Of a stretch of 64,000 nucleotides of DNA, positions 55,955 to 64,000 are shown piece by piece. The notes under the pieces were generated by a model, which searched no databases, was not told the origin of the DNA, and worked only from the letters and a program-made list of their open reading frames with translations. The translations under genes and the position numbers were made by a program. Each line of letters starts with the position of its first letter. The stretch's first letter is position 1. Where the stretch lies: positions 1 to 64,000 of the forward strand of contig NZ_JAAFYZ010000020.1 of NCBI RefSeq assembly GCF_018274385.1. The letters run 5' to 3'. The stretch is from Catenulispora pinistramenti (GTDB taxonomy: Bacteria; Actinomycetota; Actinomycetes; Streptomycetales; Catenulisporaceae).

Positions 55955-56845
55955 ATGCGTATCCATCGTAGCGCGCGAGTGCGCTTTTTCACGACGTTGG
56001 GCAACGAAGTCCTTCGAGACAGCCGCTTGAGCTTCTGTGCTCGCGGCATCCTCGCCTACCTGCTCTCGCAACCTGACGGGAAGCGCGACGACATCCGGAC
56101 GTTGGCGGAACGGACACCGGAGGGACGGGAGCGCGTAGCTTCTGCGATGCGGGAGTTGGAGAGGCATGGCTATCTCAAGAGGACGAAGAAGCGTACGTCC
56201 GAAGGGCACATCTACACCGAGGTAGAGGTGTTCGACGGTCCAGGCGGGCCGTCGTCCCAGCTCAGCCCGGAGACCGAGCTTCCGGCCTCCGGTGGGCCGA
56301 CTACCGGTCCAGACGGCGATCAACCCGTGAAAGATCGGGGGAAAGAACCCACCCACCCGGCGCCTTCTGCGGAGGACGGAGAAGACGGGCGGGAGGGGGA
56401 ATGCGACGAGGAGACGAGAGCGAGCGTCGAGCTGCTTGCCCGCGTGGCACGTACGGAGCCGCAGCTGTCAGTGGGGCGGGCCGACGTGGTGCGCCTCGCG
56501 CCGCTGGTGACGGAGTGGCGGCGGCGTGGTGCCTCAGAGCTTCACGTCGTGGGCTCGCTGACGTCTGGCCTGCCGCGGGCCGGGGTGTATCACCCGGCGC
56601 GGTTCATCGAGACGCGGCTGATCGCGAAGATGCCAGTGGAGCGGTGCGCCGCACCGGAGCGGTTGGAGTGCGGCGGGTGCGGCATTCCTGTTCCTGCTGC
56701 TGGCCTTTGCCGATCCTGCCGGGAAGCTCGGCCGACGGAGGTCGGGGCTGCAACGGAAGATCACGTGCTCGCCCGAGGCGTGGCGATGGCCCGTGCCGCC
56801 CTGCGTGGCCTGTCGCTGGACGTCGGGAAGCCCGCCTTGGCATGA
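55955..56845 (+). CDS. Winged-helix-like protein with zinc-ribbon-like C-terminus
   Basis: A 296-residue protein. Residues about 1-95 form a winged-helix-like DNA-binding region of the type in plasmid replication or DnaD-like proteins (NEVLRDSRLSFCARGILAYL, RTLAERTPEGRERVASAMRE, LERHGYLKRTKKR). A disordered acidic middle (about 95-165) follows, then a helical segment, and a cysteine cluster CGGCGIPVPAAGLCRSC (CxxC-CxxC) near residue 250 that may bind zinc. Such proteins are frequent on Streptomyces plasmids; initiator or regulator roles cannot be told apart here. Start ATG 55955 (AAAGGG 7 bases before) is preferred over an upstream GTG-type start at 55928. Convergent with the relaxase gene, 3 bases apart. 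Confidence 0.7.
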   Translation: MRIHRSARVRFFTTLGNEVLRDSRLSFCARGILAYLLSQPDGKRDDIRTLAERTPEGRERVASAMRELERHGYLKRTKKRTSEGHIYTEVEVFDGPGGPSSQLSPETELPASGGPTTGPDGDQPVKDRGKEPTHPAPSAEDGEDGREGECDEETRASVELLARVARTEPQLSVGRADVVRLAPLVTEWRRRGASELHVVGSLTSGLPRAGVYHPARFIETRLIAKMPVERCAAPERLECGGCGIPVPAAGLCRSCREARPTEVGAATEDHVLARGVAMARAALRGLSLDVGKPALA

Positions 56846-56848
56846 GCC

Positions 56849-59800
56849 TCACTGCCCGGGCCTGGGCCCGCGTTGTGGGTTCGGCGGGATCCGGGGCGGG
56901 GGCTGCCCGTCGGGGTTTGGCGTGTGCTTCGGTGCCTCAGATCTGCGGACTCTGGGCGCCGGTTGCTGACTTGTATGGACCGGCTGAGTGCGGTGCAGCT
57001 TTGCCCGACCGCGAGCACTCGGAGGCCTCGGACCCCGTCGTCCGGCGGGGTCGGACTCTGGAACGTCCAGGTGCCCATTCTCGGCCAGGATGGCTGCGAG
57101 TTGGTGGAGGTAGACGGGCTGATCTGCGTCGACAGAGGGCTCGCGTACGTCGCCGAGCCAGTCTTGGCCGAGTCGTTTGGCGAGTTCGACGCCGATGCGG
57201 TTCTGCTCTTCGACGCCCAGGGTCCGGTAGTGGTCAGCCGCCAGCCTCCCCCAGGCCGGATTGGCATCCGGGCGCGCCCCGCGTAGCGCCAGGAGGGATG
57301 CGGCGGCCACCCAGTAGGCGCGGTGGCCGACCCGTCCGCTCTCGGGGTATGGACCGAGGGGGTGGTCTGGGTCGTCGTCGGCGACTCGGTACTGGTCGCG
57401 GTAGGCGGCTATGACGGCGAGGTGACTTAGCCAGACCTCGCGGCTGGCCGGATCGGTGGGTTCCGCGGTGAGGCACGCGGTCCACGCTGGTCTTTCGGAT
57501 GCGGTCGTCTGTGCTAGCTGGCCAACGCGACGACGGATCAGCTCGGCCCGGGTGTCCAGGTATGGCTGCCACTGTAGGTCGGCACCGCGCCGTATGGTGC
57601 GCAGCCAAGGAGGAAGAAGCGGATCCTCGGCGCGATGAGCAGCGACCTGCAACCGCGCAGCCAACGACGCCAGCGTGATCCGACCTGGTCGGGTCTCGGC
57701 GGACTCAAGGGCGTCGGCGAGAGCAGCGGCGGGTTCAGTGCCGGCCTGTTCCAACTGCGTCAGCGCACGCGTGATTCGTCGCCATATAGAGCGCGAATTG
57801 TTGCTCGTGCCAGCGGTTTGCGCGTCAAGGTAGTGGTGGACGGCGAGGGCGACAGCCTGGCAGACCGAGGTCCCAGCGCGGAACGTTCTCTGATCGATCA
57901 CGGCGTCGAGCGACGTGGTGGGGTCGAGCCCGAGGGCGTCCGCGCGCCGCAGAGCAAGTACCAGCGTCGGCCACGCGGCGTCCTCGCGAGCCTGGTTTGC
58001 ACGGACGGATCCAAGCACCGCGCTCACTGCGTCCTCGTAGAACTGCTCGTGGTCGTCATAAGAGTGGGCTCGCGGGACAGAGACGGTCGACGAGCGGGTT
58101 GGCCCGGCGTCAGCCGCCAACGTGGGGGCGAGCTCGCCCAGCAACAAGCGGTAGCGAATCTCGTCGGCGGCGTCGGCCACCGGTGTCGGCTCCGCATCTA
58201 TCACTCGGCGCAGACGCCACGAGATGACTTGAGCCAGGGACTCCGCAGTGTGCAGCTCGCGGCGGCGCACCGTGGTGTTGAGGAGAGCTGGAACGTCCCA
58301 TCCCGCAGCATCGGCGTCGCGCAGAGCTCGCAGCACGGCGTGCCATGCCGAGTCGCTGGTGATCTCCTCGGCAACGTCGGGCAGTACTCTCTCGACCATC
58401 TGCCGGTAGTGGGCGTCGGTGGCCACGTCGAGCGCGTGGTCGTACCGGGGCACGAGGCCGGACAGAGATTCGGCTTCGGCGAACGAGGTCCGGATCTGCT
58501 CGGTCGCGGAGAGCTCCGCGGTTTCGCGGGCGACCACATGCTCGAGGATTTCGCGAGCGGCATAGGCATCCTGGTCGAACTTCACAGCGTCCACGTGTTC
58601 GTCCTCATCCAGGCTCGCGAGCTCGTGGGTGGCGACGTACAAGACCGTCCCTTGGCGGGCGCGGGAGACGATGACGTAGAAGTTCTCCCGTCCCATCTCT
58701 TCGGTGATGAGAGCGTGGCAGGCGTCCACGGTTGAGCCCTGGGCGCGGTGTGCGGTGGTGGCGTAGAGCAGTTCGACGTTGGTTGCGACGTACCCCGGCG
58801 GGAGCAGCACCTGGCCGCGATGCTCCAAGTGCTGGACGGTCAAGGCGCCGTTTTCGTGGCGCTCGACTACCTCCCAGGCATCGCCGTTCTTCACGAAGTC
58901 GCGCACCCCGGAGCGGAGCCGCCGGTCGTTGTCCCGGGTGACGATGAGGTCCCGGGCCCCTGCGAGGTTGCCGTCGTGGAGACGCACGCCTTCGGCCTCG
59001 ACCTGCCTCGCGGCGACTCGATCGGCTCGCGCTCGGGCGCACAGCTCGGCGACGTTCGCGTTGGACGTGGCGACCATCAGTGCTTTGCGCCCGGCCAGCA
59101 TGTCCGCTTTCCAGCCTGCGTACGCCTGCTCGGTCATGCCCTGGCGGGAGCCGTGCCGAATCCGTCCCGCGTCCTGATAGAAGTCGAGCCCGGCCGCGTC
59201 GCCGACGCGGATCTTGAGTGTTGCCTCGGCCTCGATCGGGTCGGCGAAGCGGTAGAGCGTGGACAGCTCCACAGCCCCGCACTCGTTGGCTATGAGCCTC
59301 AGCGCGCCACCCGACTCCACGGCACCGAGCTGGCGGTAGTCGCCCAACAGGCGCACGACCGCACCGCGTTCGGCCGCGATGGTCACGAGCCGATCGAGGT
59401 TCATAGTGCCGGCCATGCCGGCCTCGTCGACCAAGACGACGTCGCCCGGGTTCAGGGCGAAGAACCCGACCTCACGCGGCACGTTCTGCCCTCGTGCTAA
59501 CGCTTCGGCGTGTGGCCCCTTAGTCCATTCCCACAGGAACTTGTGCAGGTTCTCGGCATCGGCCCCCAAGTCCGCGGCCAGCACGCTTGCCGCGGACGCG
59601 GAGGTGGCCAGCGGCACGAGTCGCTTCTCGCCAGCATCGATCACCTCCGACAGGGCCTTCATAGCCGTGGTCTTTCCGGCTCCGCCCGGGCCGATTCCCG
59701 CCATTAGAAGTCGTCCGTCGCACGCAAATGCCTTCACCAGCGCACGCTGGCCTGGGTCGAGACTTTCGCCGGTCCGGTGTTCATGGTCGGCCACCACCAA

Positions 59801-61426
59801 GTCGGTGGTCTGCCCGTCCACCGCGACCGCTGTCTGATACTTGGCGGCCTCGACCAGCCGGGCCTCGGCCTCCAATACGGCTTGGCTGGTGTACCGCTCG
59901 GCGCCGTGTTGCGTGAACACCGACGATCCGTCCGATCGGCGCAGTGCGGTCGGCTCGGCCACCGATTCCGGCGGTTCGGTGGAGATCGACCACGTGGAGA
60001 GCGCCGCGTCCACGACCGCCGAGACCGCAATTTCCTGCTCAGTCGGAGTCGTGAACCGCGTTCCTCGCAGTTCTCGTTGCACCTGCGCCAGGACGCTCCA
60101 GCGGGTCCATGTCGCGTGCTGTTCCTGTACTTCGGCCACGACTCGGCCGGCAAGTTCTGCGACGTCCAGCTGGGCGCAGTTGATCGGCTTCGACTTGCGC
60201 CTGCCGCCTATGGGGACGATCGCCGTCACCTTGGTGAGGGCCTTCGAACCGAAGGTCTCTGCCAGGTCGGCGCGCCACTCATCTCGCATCTTTGACCACG
60301 CTCGCGGAGGCTTCTTGCCATTGCGGGTCGCCAACGTCGCTTGTTGGGCGAGCTCGTGAGCCGCTGGCAGCGACGGATCACGCCCATGCGTGGCGCGAAA
60401 CTCGTCCACCAGCCGCTTGTACTCTGCCTCGATGTCGGAGCGCCGGCGGGTGAAGTGCGACAGTACTCTCGACGGGAAGTCCTTGATCTCGCGCACCGGC
60501 TCGCGCTTGTCCAGGGTGTCTGGTCGGGGCTCGAATTCGAGCCCGAGGCGGGCGTGTAGTTCGTTTTCCAGCACCGTGTTGTAGAGCTCGGAGGCAGCCA
60601 CAGTGATGCGGTAGAAGCTGCGGGCGTCGAGTGCCTGCCACTTTCCGTTGGTCCCCAAGACTTTGCTGGAAACCGCGACATGGGAGTGGAGGTTCGGCTC
60701 GCCCAACCGGTTGTCCGCATGGTCGAAAACGGCGGCGATCAGGCCGTGAGTCTCGATCTGGGCCTGGCCCGAGGAGCCCGTGCGGGTGAGCGCGGCATTC
60801 TCTTCCAGCAGCTTCAGTGCGGTGTCTCGGGCGGCGTAGTGGGACTGCTCGATCGCGTCGCGTACCCATGGGCGCGGATCGAGACCCCAGAGCCGGGAGA
60901 CCGAAGAAACCGGGGTGAACACGAGGTCGAAGCCAGCCACGGCCCGCCGCTGGCGTCGCGCCTCCTCCCGACGGATCTTCTTCTCCTCCGCTGCGGTTGG
61001 GGCACGGCCGACCTCGGTGCGGATTGCCTCCAACCGGCCTGATACTCGCTCGTCGAACGGCTCAAGATGCTTGTAGTCGGGGAACGGGCGGCCGAGGCGT
61101 GCTGCCTTCAGCGCCAGCTGGTTGACCTTCTCCAGCTGTCCTTCCGACATGCCGGCTTCGACGTGCTCGCGCTGGTAGTCGGCGATGATGTTCGCGGCGT
61201 TCGGGTGCAAACCCTGACCGAACAGGGCCGTCATCTGCTGCTCGGACACCTGCCCGGCCAACCCCAAGTCGGTCAGTCCCGAACCCATCCAGATCCCCGG
61301 TGGATTGCCGGTCTCGGTGTAATACCTCGCTGCGGCCTTGCCCCGTTCAGGACTGGTGTCTCCTGCGGCTACCTGCCTGGTCAGGTAGGTGTAGCCGTCG
61401 CCAGCGGTGATCTTGTGGATCGTCAT
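56849..61426 (-). CDS. MobF (TrwC/TraA-like) conjugative relaxase-helicase
   Basis: A 1525-residue protein. The N-terminal relaxase (about residues 1-420) has tyrosines 12 and 14 in TAGDGYTYLTRQV and the metal motif FDHADNRLGEPNLHSHVAVS (HxH near 245). The helicase half shows Walker A AGIGPGGAGKTTAMKAL (about 580), DVVLVDEAGMAGTM (Walker B), RLLGDYRQLGAVESGGALRL and the superfamily 1 C-terminal AHRAQGSTVDACHALIT plus ENFYVIVSRARQGTVLYVAT. About 500 residues of unrecognised helical sequence follow, ending in a proline/arginine-rich disordered tail. It nicks oriT, remains bound to the 5' end and unwinds the strand for transfer through the coupling protein. A GTG at 61429 directly precedes ATG 61426. 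Confidence 0.92.
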   Translation of the reverse strand: MTIHKITAGDGYTYLTRQVAAGDTSPERGKAAARYYTETGNPPGIWMGSGLTDLGLAGQVSEQQMTALFGQGLHPNAANIIADYQREHVEAGMSEGQLEKVNQLALKAARLGRPFPDYKHLEPFDERVSGRLEAIRTEVGRAPTAAEEKKIRREEARRQRRAVAGFDLVFTPVSSVSRLWGLDPRPWVRDAIEQSHYAARDTALKLLEENAALTRTGSSGQAQIETHGLIAAVFDHADNRLGEPNLHSHVAVSSKVLGTNGKWQALDARSFYRITVAASELYNTVLENELHARLGLEFEPRPDTLDKREPVREIKDFPSRVLSHFTRRRSDIEAEYKRLVDEFRATHGRDPSLPAAHELAQQATLATRNGKKPPRAWSKMRDEWRADLAETFGSKALTKVTAIVPIGGRRKSKPINCAQLDVAELAGRVVAEVQEQHATWTRWSVLAQVQRELRGTRFTTPTEQEIAVSAVVDAALSTWSISTEPPESVAEPTALRRSDGSSVFTQHGAERYTSQAVLEAEARLVEAAKYQTAVAVDGQTTDLVVADHEHRTGESLDPGQRALVKAFACDGRLLMAGIGPGGAGKTTAMKALSEVIDAGEKRLVPLATSASAASVLAADLGADAENLHKFLWEWTKGPHAEALARGQNVPREVGFFALNPGDVVLVDEAGMAGTMNLDRLVTIAAERGAVVRLLGDYRQLGAVESGGALRLIANECGAVELSTLYRFADPIEAEATLKIRVGDAAGLDFYQDAGRIRHGSRQGMTEQAYAGWKADMLAGRKALMVATSNANVAELCARARADRVAARQVEAEGVRLHDGNLAGARDLIVTRDNDRRLRSGVRDFVKNGDAWEVVERHENGALTVQHLEHRGQVLLPPGYVATNVELLYATTAHRAQGSTVDACHALITEEMGRENFYVIVSRARQGTVLYVATHELASLDEDEHVDAVKFDQDAYAAREILEHVVARETAELSATEQIRTSFAEAESLSGLVPRYDHALDVATDAHYRQMVERVLPDVAEEITSDSAWHAVLRALRDADAAGWDVPALLNTTVRRRELHTAESLAQVISWRLRRVIDAEPTPVADAADEIRYRLLLGELAPTLAADAGPTRSSTVSVPRAHSYDDHEQFYEDAVSAVLGSVRANQAREDAAWPTLVLALRRADALGLDPTTSLDAVIDQRTFRAGTSVCQAVALAVHHYLDAQTAGTSNNSRSIWRRITRALTQLEQAGTEPAAALADALESAETRPGRITLASLAARLQVAAHRAEDPLLPPWLRTIRRGADLQWQPYLDTRAELIRRRVGQLAQTTASERPAWTACLTAEPTDPASREVWLSHLAVIAAYRDQYRVADDDPDHPLGPYPESGRVGHRAYWVAAASLLALRGARPDANPAWGRLAADHYRTLGVEEQNRIGVELAKRLGQDWLGDVREPSVDADQPVYLHQLAAILAENGHLDVPESDPAGRRGPRPPSARGRAKLHRTQPVHTSQQPAPRVRRSEAPKHTPNPDGQPPPRIPPNPQRGPRPGQ

Positions 61427-61429
61427 CAC

Positions 61430-61863
61430 GACCGGATCACCGTCCTTCGCGGGCGGCTGCGTCGGCTAGTCCCGCGTAGCGAACCCATGCTCAGATTGTC
61501 TGCAAAAGGTGTGTTAGCAGAAATATAGGGCATTCTGTTCACGTGGGCTAACGCCGCGATGTCTATGCACTGGTTAGAGATAGTTTGCACGTGATCTTGC
61601 GCAGGTCAGATTGATCTTGCGCCAACGGTGTGGGATCGCATGGCCGAGGCAGGGGGTCGGCTGACGACTTCCGCCATGAGCTCGGCGGGGTACGTGCCGA
61701 GGCAGACTCCCCGTCTCGAACCGGGCGGCTTTCGGGCGCACATTTGTGCGGCGCTTGATCTGATGAACCACGAGCCGGGCACTTCAGTCCGGAGCTGTCC
61801 TGTCAGGTTTGTCAGGGCGGGTCGAAGAGACGCGCCGAAGGACCGAGTAGTCTCGACCGCACC
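61430..61863. other. Repeat-bearing gap behind the relaxase start: oriT candidate
   Basis: 434 bases without a gene. The part 61495-61620 is clearly richer in A and T than its surroundings (TTGTCTGCAAAAGGTGTGTT, AGATAGTTTGCAC). It contains a GTTAGC / GCTAAC inverted pair (61513-61518 and 61547-61552), direct repeats at 61592-61622, and further on a 14-bp palindrome CGCACATTTGTGCG (61737-61750). MobF oriT sites usually lie next to the relaxase gene, so this is the first place to look. The nic site cannot be identified by eye. Confidence 0.4.
61592..61622. repeat. Direct repeat TGATCTTGCGC, two copies
   Basis: TGATCTTGCGC occurs at 61592-61602 and 61612-61622, start to start 20 bp, i.e. about two helical turns, so a protein could bind both on one face. 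It lies in the oriT candidate gap, 170 bases behind the relaxase start. Confidence 0.7.
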
Positions 61864-62364
61864 ATGGCGAAGAAGCCCTCCCCGCTCCGGAACCGGCTGG
61901 CGCGGCATCAGGCCGACCGGCACTCTAGCGTGTACACCGCGCTGCTGGCCCCGACCGTCGAAGACCGGTCGCTCTTCGACGTCGCCTGGGACGCCCTGAG
62001 GCGATCCGATCTATTCGACATCGCCAACGCCGATGCCCTAGCCGAGCGGTTCACCTGGCTACCCGCCTTCGACTCGACCGCCGCCACCGGCTGGATCGCC
62101 GGAATCCTCAGCGGCTCGCTGGCCTACCCGGCAGCCACCGACCCGCTGTCCGATCCCAAGCTGTGCGCTCTTGAGGCCGACGTGATCGCGGCGCTCGGGC
62201 CGGAGGCGCGGTGGCACGCCAACGGCGACCATCCGCTGCCCGGCTTCGTCCCTGCCGGGAAGTCGCAGGGTTGGCGGCCGATCACCACAGCGACCTTCGA
62301 TCGCGCGGTCGTCGCACGGGGGAGCGGAGTCGATCTCGTGCTGGCGTGCACGGACGAGGACTGA
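61864..62364 (+). CDS. Hypothetical protein
   Basis: A 166-residue protein starting MAKKPSPLRNRLARHQADRH, with DRSLFDVAWDALRRSDLFDI and TWLPAFDSTAATGWIAGILS, and a C-terminal beta-rich end (DRAVVARGSGVDLVLACTDE). Its codon use is strongly GC-ending, which supports a real gene. Family not recognised. It lies on the other side of the oriT candidate from the relaxase and is followed by the CRISPR-like relic. Confidence 0.55.
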   Translation: MAKKPSPLRNRLARHQADRHSSVYTALLAPTVEDRSLFDVAWDALRRSDLFDIANADALAERFTWLPAFDSTAATGWIAGILSGSLAYPAATDPLSDPKLCALEADVIAALGPEARWHANGDHPLPGFVPAGKSQGWRPITTATFDRAVVARGSGVDLVLACTDED

Positions 62365-62389
62365 ACGACGCGGTCACAGTGCCGTCGGC

Positions 62390-62478
62390 AGACCAGCCCC
62401 GCATGCGCGGGGACCGCGACTGGGTCTGGAGGCTCCAGGCGTGCGTGCAGGGACCAGCCCCGTATGCGCGGGGACCGC
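62390..62478. CRISPR. Two-repeat type I-E-like CRISPR relic
   Basis: Two 28-base repeats, 62390-62417 and 62451-62478, both ending in ATGCGCGGGGACCGC and each with the short palindrome CCCCGC/T-A-TGCGCGGGG, differ at only two positions. Start-to-start distance is 61 bp, the unit length of type I-E arrays (repeat 28-29, spacer 32-33). One 33-base spacer lies between (62418-62450). No third repeat is seen on either side and no cas genes are in the window. The remaining 270 bases to the next feature show nothing further. Confidence 0.7.
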
Positions 62479-62751
62479 ACTGCCTGACCTGCCGACCTAC
62501 CTGAACGCAGTGCAGCAATCCTTGGGTTTGAAAGAATCCGACATAAATGTCATTCGGGCCATTCCGCGCCCTCCTGAACCTTGCGCCGTTGAGCCGCCTT
62601 ACACCAAGCGGTCTTGGTGGTTGACGGTGCTGCGGTGGGTAGTTCCGCACCCTCGCGGATGAGTGTATGCCGTTGCGGTCGAGGGCTTGGAAGGCGAGTC
62701 TATTGACGACGACGCCCACCACTGAATGTCTCCACGCTGCGGGGGGGGAGG

Positions 62752-63063
62752 ATGGCCAGAGGACGGGTTCGAGCTTTCGATGCGGCCCGCTGGGCGGACC
62801 CCGGCCGGGGCTACCGGGCCGCGTTCGACCTGTGGCGGGGGCCGTTCCTGGCCGACGTGGTCGCCGAGGGCTGGCTGGCCGACGAGGCCAGCCGGTTCGA
62901 CGAGCTGCGCTGCCGTACCGCCGAGGGCTGGATCGGTGCCGAGCTGCGGCTGGGCCGCCAGGACGAGGTGATCCCTGTGGACGATCGCGTAATTCCCGAG
63001 GCTCACGATCACGTAATTCCCTGGGCGTCCAAGGGATCTAGGCTTGCGGGGAGGCCGCGGTGA
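62752..63063 (+). pseudogene. Fragment of a SARP-type BTAD domain
   Basis: The reading from ATG 62752 gives FDLWRGPFLADVVAEGWLAD, then EASRFDELRCRTAEGWIGAE and LRLGRQDEVIP, which is the characteristic helix pair of the bacterial transcriptional activator domain (alternating TPR-like helices of AfsR/SARP regulators). The winged-helix part before it and the ATPase or remaining BTAD after it are missing, so this is a relic. G-run GGGGGGGGAGG just before it is fortuitous or a slippage site. Its end overlaps the convergent gene at 63038. Confidence 0.55.
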
Positions 63064-63667
63064 GGCGTTCGGTGAGGTGGTTCGCGAAGAGCTGGTACTC
63101 CGCTGCGATGGGGATCGTCGCGTCGTTCCCGTAGGCGGCCAATCCGTCGGCGAGACGGTCACGGGCCTCTTGGAGCTCACCACGGAGCAGGTGCAGGGCC
63201 GGGATGAGCAGGTTCTTGCGGTCGGGGTTGGCGACGAAATGCGTCGTGCGCAGTGCCGCCAGCAGGGCGTCGGAATCGGCGTAGCGGCGCGCGAACGGCA
63301 AACCGTAGGCATCGACCAGGTCTCGAAGGCGGCCGGCCGCCGGCTCAGCTTGCTCTGAGGTGGCGATTTCGAGCTGCAGGAAACGGTTCTCCGGCGTGAG
63401 GTAACCGACCGGGCGGCTCAAGGTGCCGGTGGTGGGCGGGGTCCCGAGGAGTTCGGCGACGAGTTGTTCCAGCGGCTCGTAGTGCAGGCCGACGACCGGG
63501 TTCACCTGCAGCGGCAGTGCTCGGGTGGCCTTGTTCAGTCCGAGCCAGGCATGGAAGCCGTCGCCGAGATCCAGGGTGTAGATGTCGCCGCTGCGTTTGC
63601 GCCATCCGGCCGCGGTCATCCGGTCTTTGGCTGCGGCACGGAAGGCGCTGATCAGGTCACGCATCAT
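63038..63667 (-). CDS. Hypothetical protein
   Basis: A 209-residue protein starting MMRDLISAFRAAAKDRMTAA, with GDIYTLDLGDGFHAWLGLNK, a beta-rich middle and a helical C-terminal half (RDLVDAYGLPFARRYADSDA, LLRGELQEARDRLADGLAAY). The opening resembles proteins that start with a short helix followed by a beta-sheet around a WRKR-x-GDIY motif, often seen as solitary actinomycete hypotheticals. Function unknown. No signal peptide or membrane segment. ATG 63667 follows GATG with weak ribosome-site match. Confidence 0.6.
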   Translation of the reverse strand: MMRDLISAFRAAAKDRMTAAGWRKRSGDIYTLDLGDGFHAWLGLNKATRALPLQVNPVVGLHYEPLEQLVAELLGTPPTTGTLSRPVGYLTPENRFLQLEIATSEQAEPAAGRLRDLVDAYGLPFARRYADSDALLAALRTTHFVANPDRKNLLIPALHLLRGELQEARDRLADGLAAYGNDATIPIAAEYQLFANHLTERLTAASPQA

Positions 63668-63713
63668 CGGGCCAGAGTATGCGGCGCCCGATGATCGCCC
63701 GTGACCGGTTGCC

Positions 63714-64000
63714 CTACTTGATCGTGGGCTCCTCCGCCTTGGCGGCGGGGTTCTTCGGTCGCTTGTTCGGCCGGTAGCTGGGGCCGTTCATGATGACCTG
63801 GTGACTGGTGTTGATCAGTCTGTCCAGGAGTGACTCGGCGACGACCGGGTTCGGGAACAGCGGATACCAGTCGGATGGTGCCCTGTTGCTCGTGACGATC
63901 AGGCTCCTGCCCTGGCGTTCGCTGACCAGCTCGTAGAGGTCGTCGGCCTGGGGCGCGGTCATCTGGCGCATCGCGAAGTCGTCGAGGATGAGCACGTCGG
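63714..64000 (-). CDS. istB: IstB-like ATPase of an IS21-type element, 5' part beyond window
   Basis: The last 93 residues of an IstB/DnaC-type ATPase reach the window edge: DVLILDDFAMRQMTAPQADD-type Walker B region at the edge, then LIVTSNRAPSDWYPLFPNPV (sensor and a typical W-Y/F-P stretch) and LLDRLINTSHQVIMNGPSYR. The C-terminal lysine-rich tail ends at 63714. IstB loads onto DNA and guides the IS21 transposase. The start and the transposase gene must lie outside the window, so this is a partial gene at the edge and not evidence for an intact IS. Confidence 0.85.
   Translation of the reverse strand, partial: DVLILDDFAMRQMTAPQADDLYELVSERQGRSLIVTSNRAPSDWYPLFPNPVVAESLLDRLINTSHQVIMNGPSYRPNKRPKNPAAKAEEPTIK

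Noticed and set aside
57635-58735. Plus-strand frame of 366 codons inside the relaxase gene
   Set aside because: No motif and low-complexity composition; the relaxase-helicase frame is continuous and conserved in its motifs here.

Overview
The window is GC-rich with dense, overlapping genes, many GTG/TTG starts and protein families typical of filamentous actinomycetes: SCO6880-type conjugation protein, DUF4913, MAB_1171c-type membrane regulator, ImmA/IrrE and XRE pairs, STAND/NB-ARC and SARP (BTAD) proteins. I cannot name the species. No rRNA or tRNA gene, ribosomal protein or other core housekeeping gene was recognised, so I read it as accessory DNA: a conjugative plasmid or a large integrative conjugative element with IS-rich cargo. 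No integrase is visible, so the form of the element is open.

Layout. (1) 1-12 kb: a possible defence or stress island. Two broken small genes precede a vWA / PP2C / Hanks-kinase triad resembling E. coli YegL-YegK-YegI. It is followed directly by a membrane-anchored Mrr-type nuclease and a small membrane protein, then a DUF1877-like gene, a pentapeptide-repeat membrane protein, a small membrane protein and a large protein ending in a HEPN-like domain with an RxxxxH motif. (2) 12.2-16.8 kb, minus strand: an operon-like run XRE regulator - ImmA/IrrE peptidase - MAB_1171c-like membrane protein - cytochrome P450 - lysozyme-like/NlpC-P60 hydrolase. (3) 16.9-33.3 kb, plus strand: the mating-pair and coupling module: pilin-like protein, VirB8-like candidate, TrbL/VirB6-like protein, SCO6880, VirB4-like ATPase, VirD4-like coupling protein, DUF4913, DUF6292-like, and a giant methylase-helicase-PrimPol protein. 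Three convergent regulatory genes close it (33.2-34.6 kb). (4) 34.6-51.4 kb: IS-rich cargo. One apparently intact rve-type IS, at least five broken transposase genes, two efflux cassettes (AtzG-like/amidase/TetR with MFS and metallo-hydrolase; TetR with DHA2 MFS and a siderophore-interacting protein), and an ECF sigma/partner pair. (5) 51.4-55.7 kb: STAND protein with an XRE-TPR regulator, facing a flavoprotein gene. (6) 55.9-61.9 kb: a winged-helix-like protein convergent with a MobF (TrwC-like) relaxase-helicase, with a repeat-bearing AT-richer gap behind the relaxase start that is the best oriT candidate. (7) 61.9-64 kb: small hypotheticals, a two-repeat CRISPR relic, a BTAD fragment and the 3' end of an IS21 istB gene cut by the window edge.

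How the parts fit: the relaxase, coupling protein and type IV secretion genes form a plausible self-transfer machine. The hydrolase would open peptidoglycan and sits in the regulator operon that diverges from the secretion operon, so both may be controlled from the 16.84-17.08 kb gap. The giant methylase-helicase-primase protein probably protects or processes DNA during entry. The YegL/K/I-nuclease block, the HEPN protein and the STAND protein are the best candidates for host or element defence.
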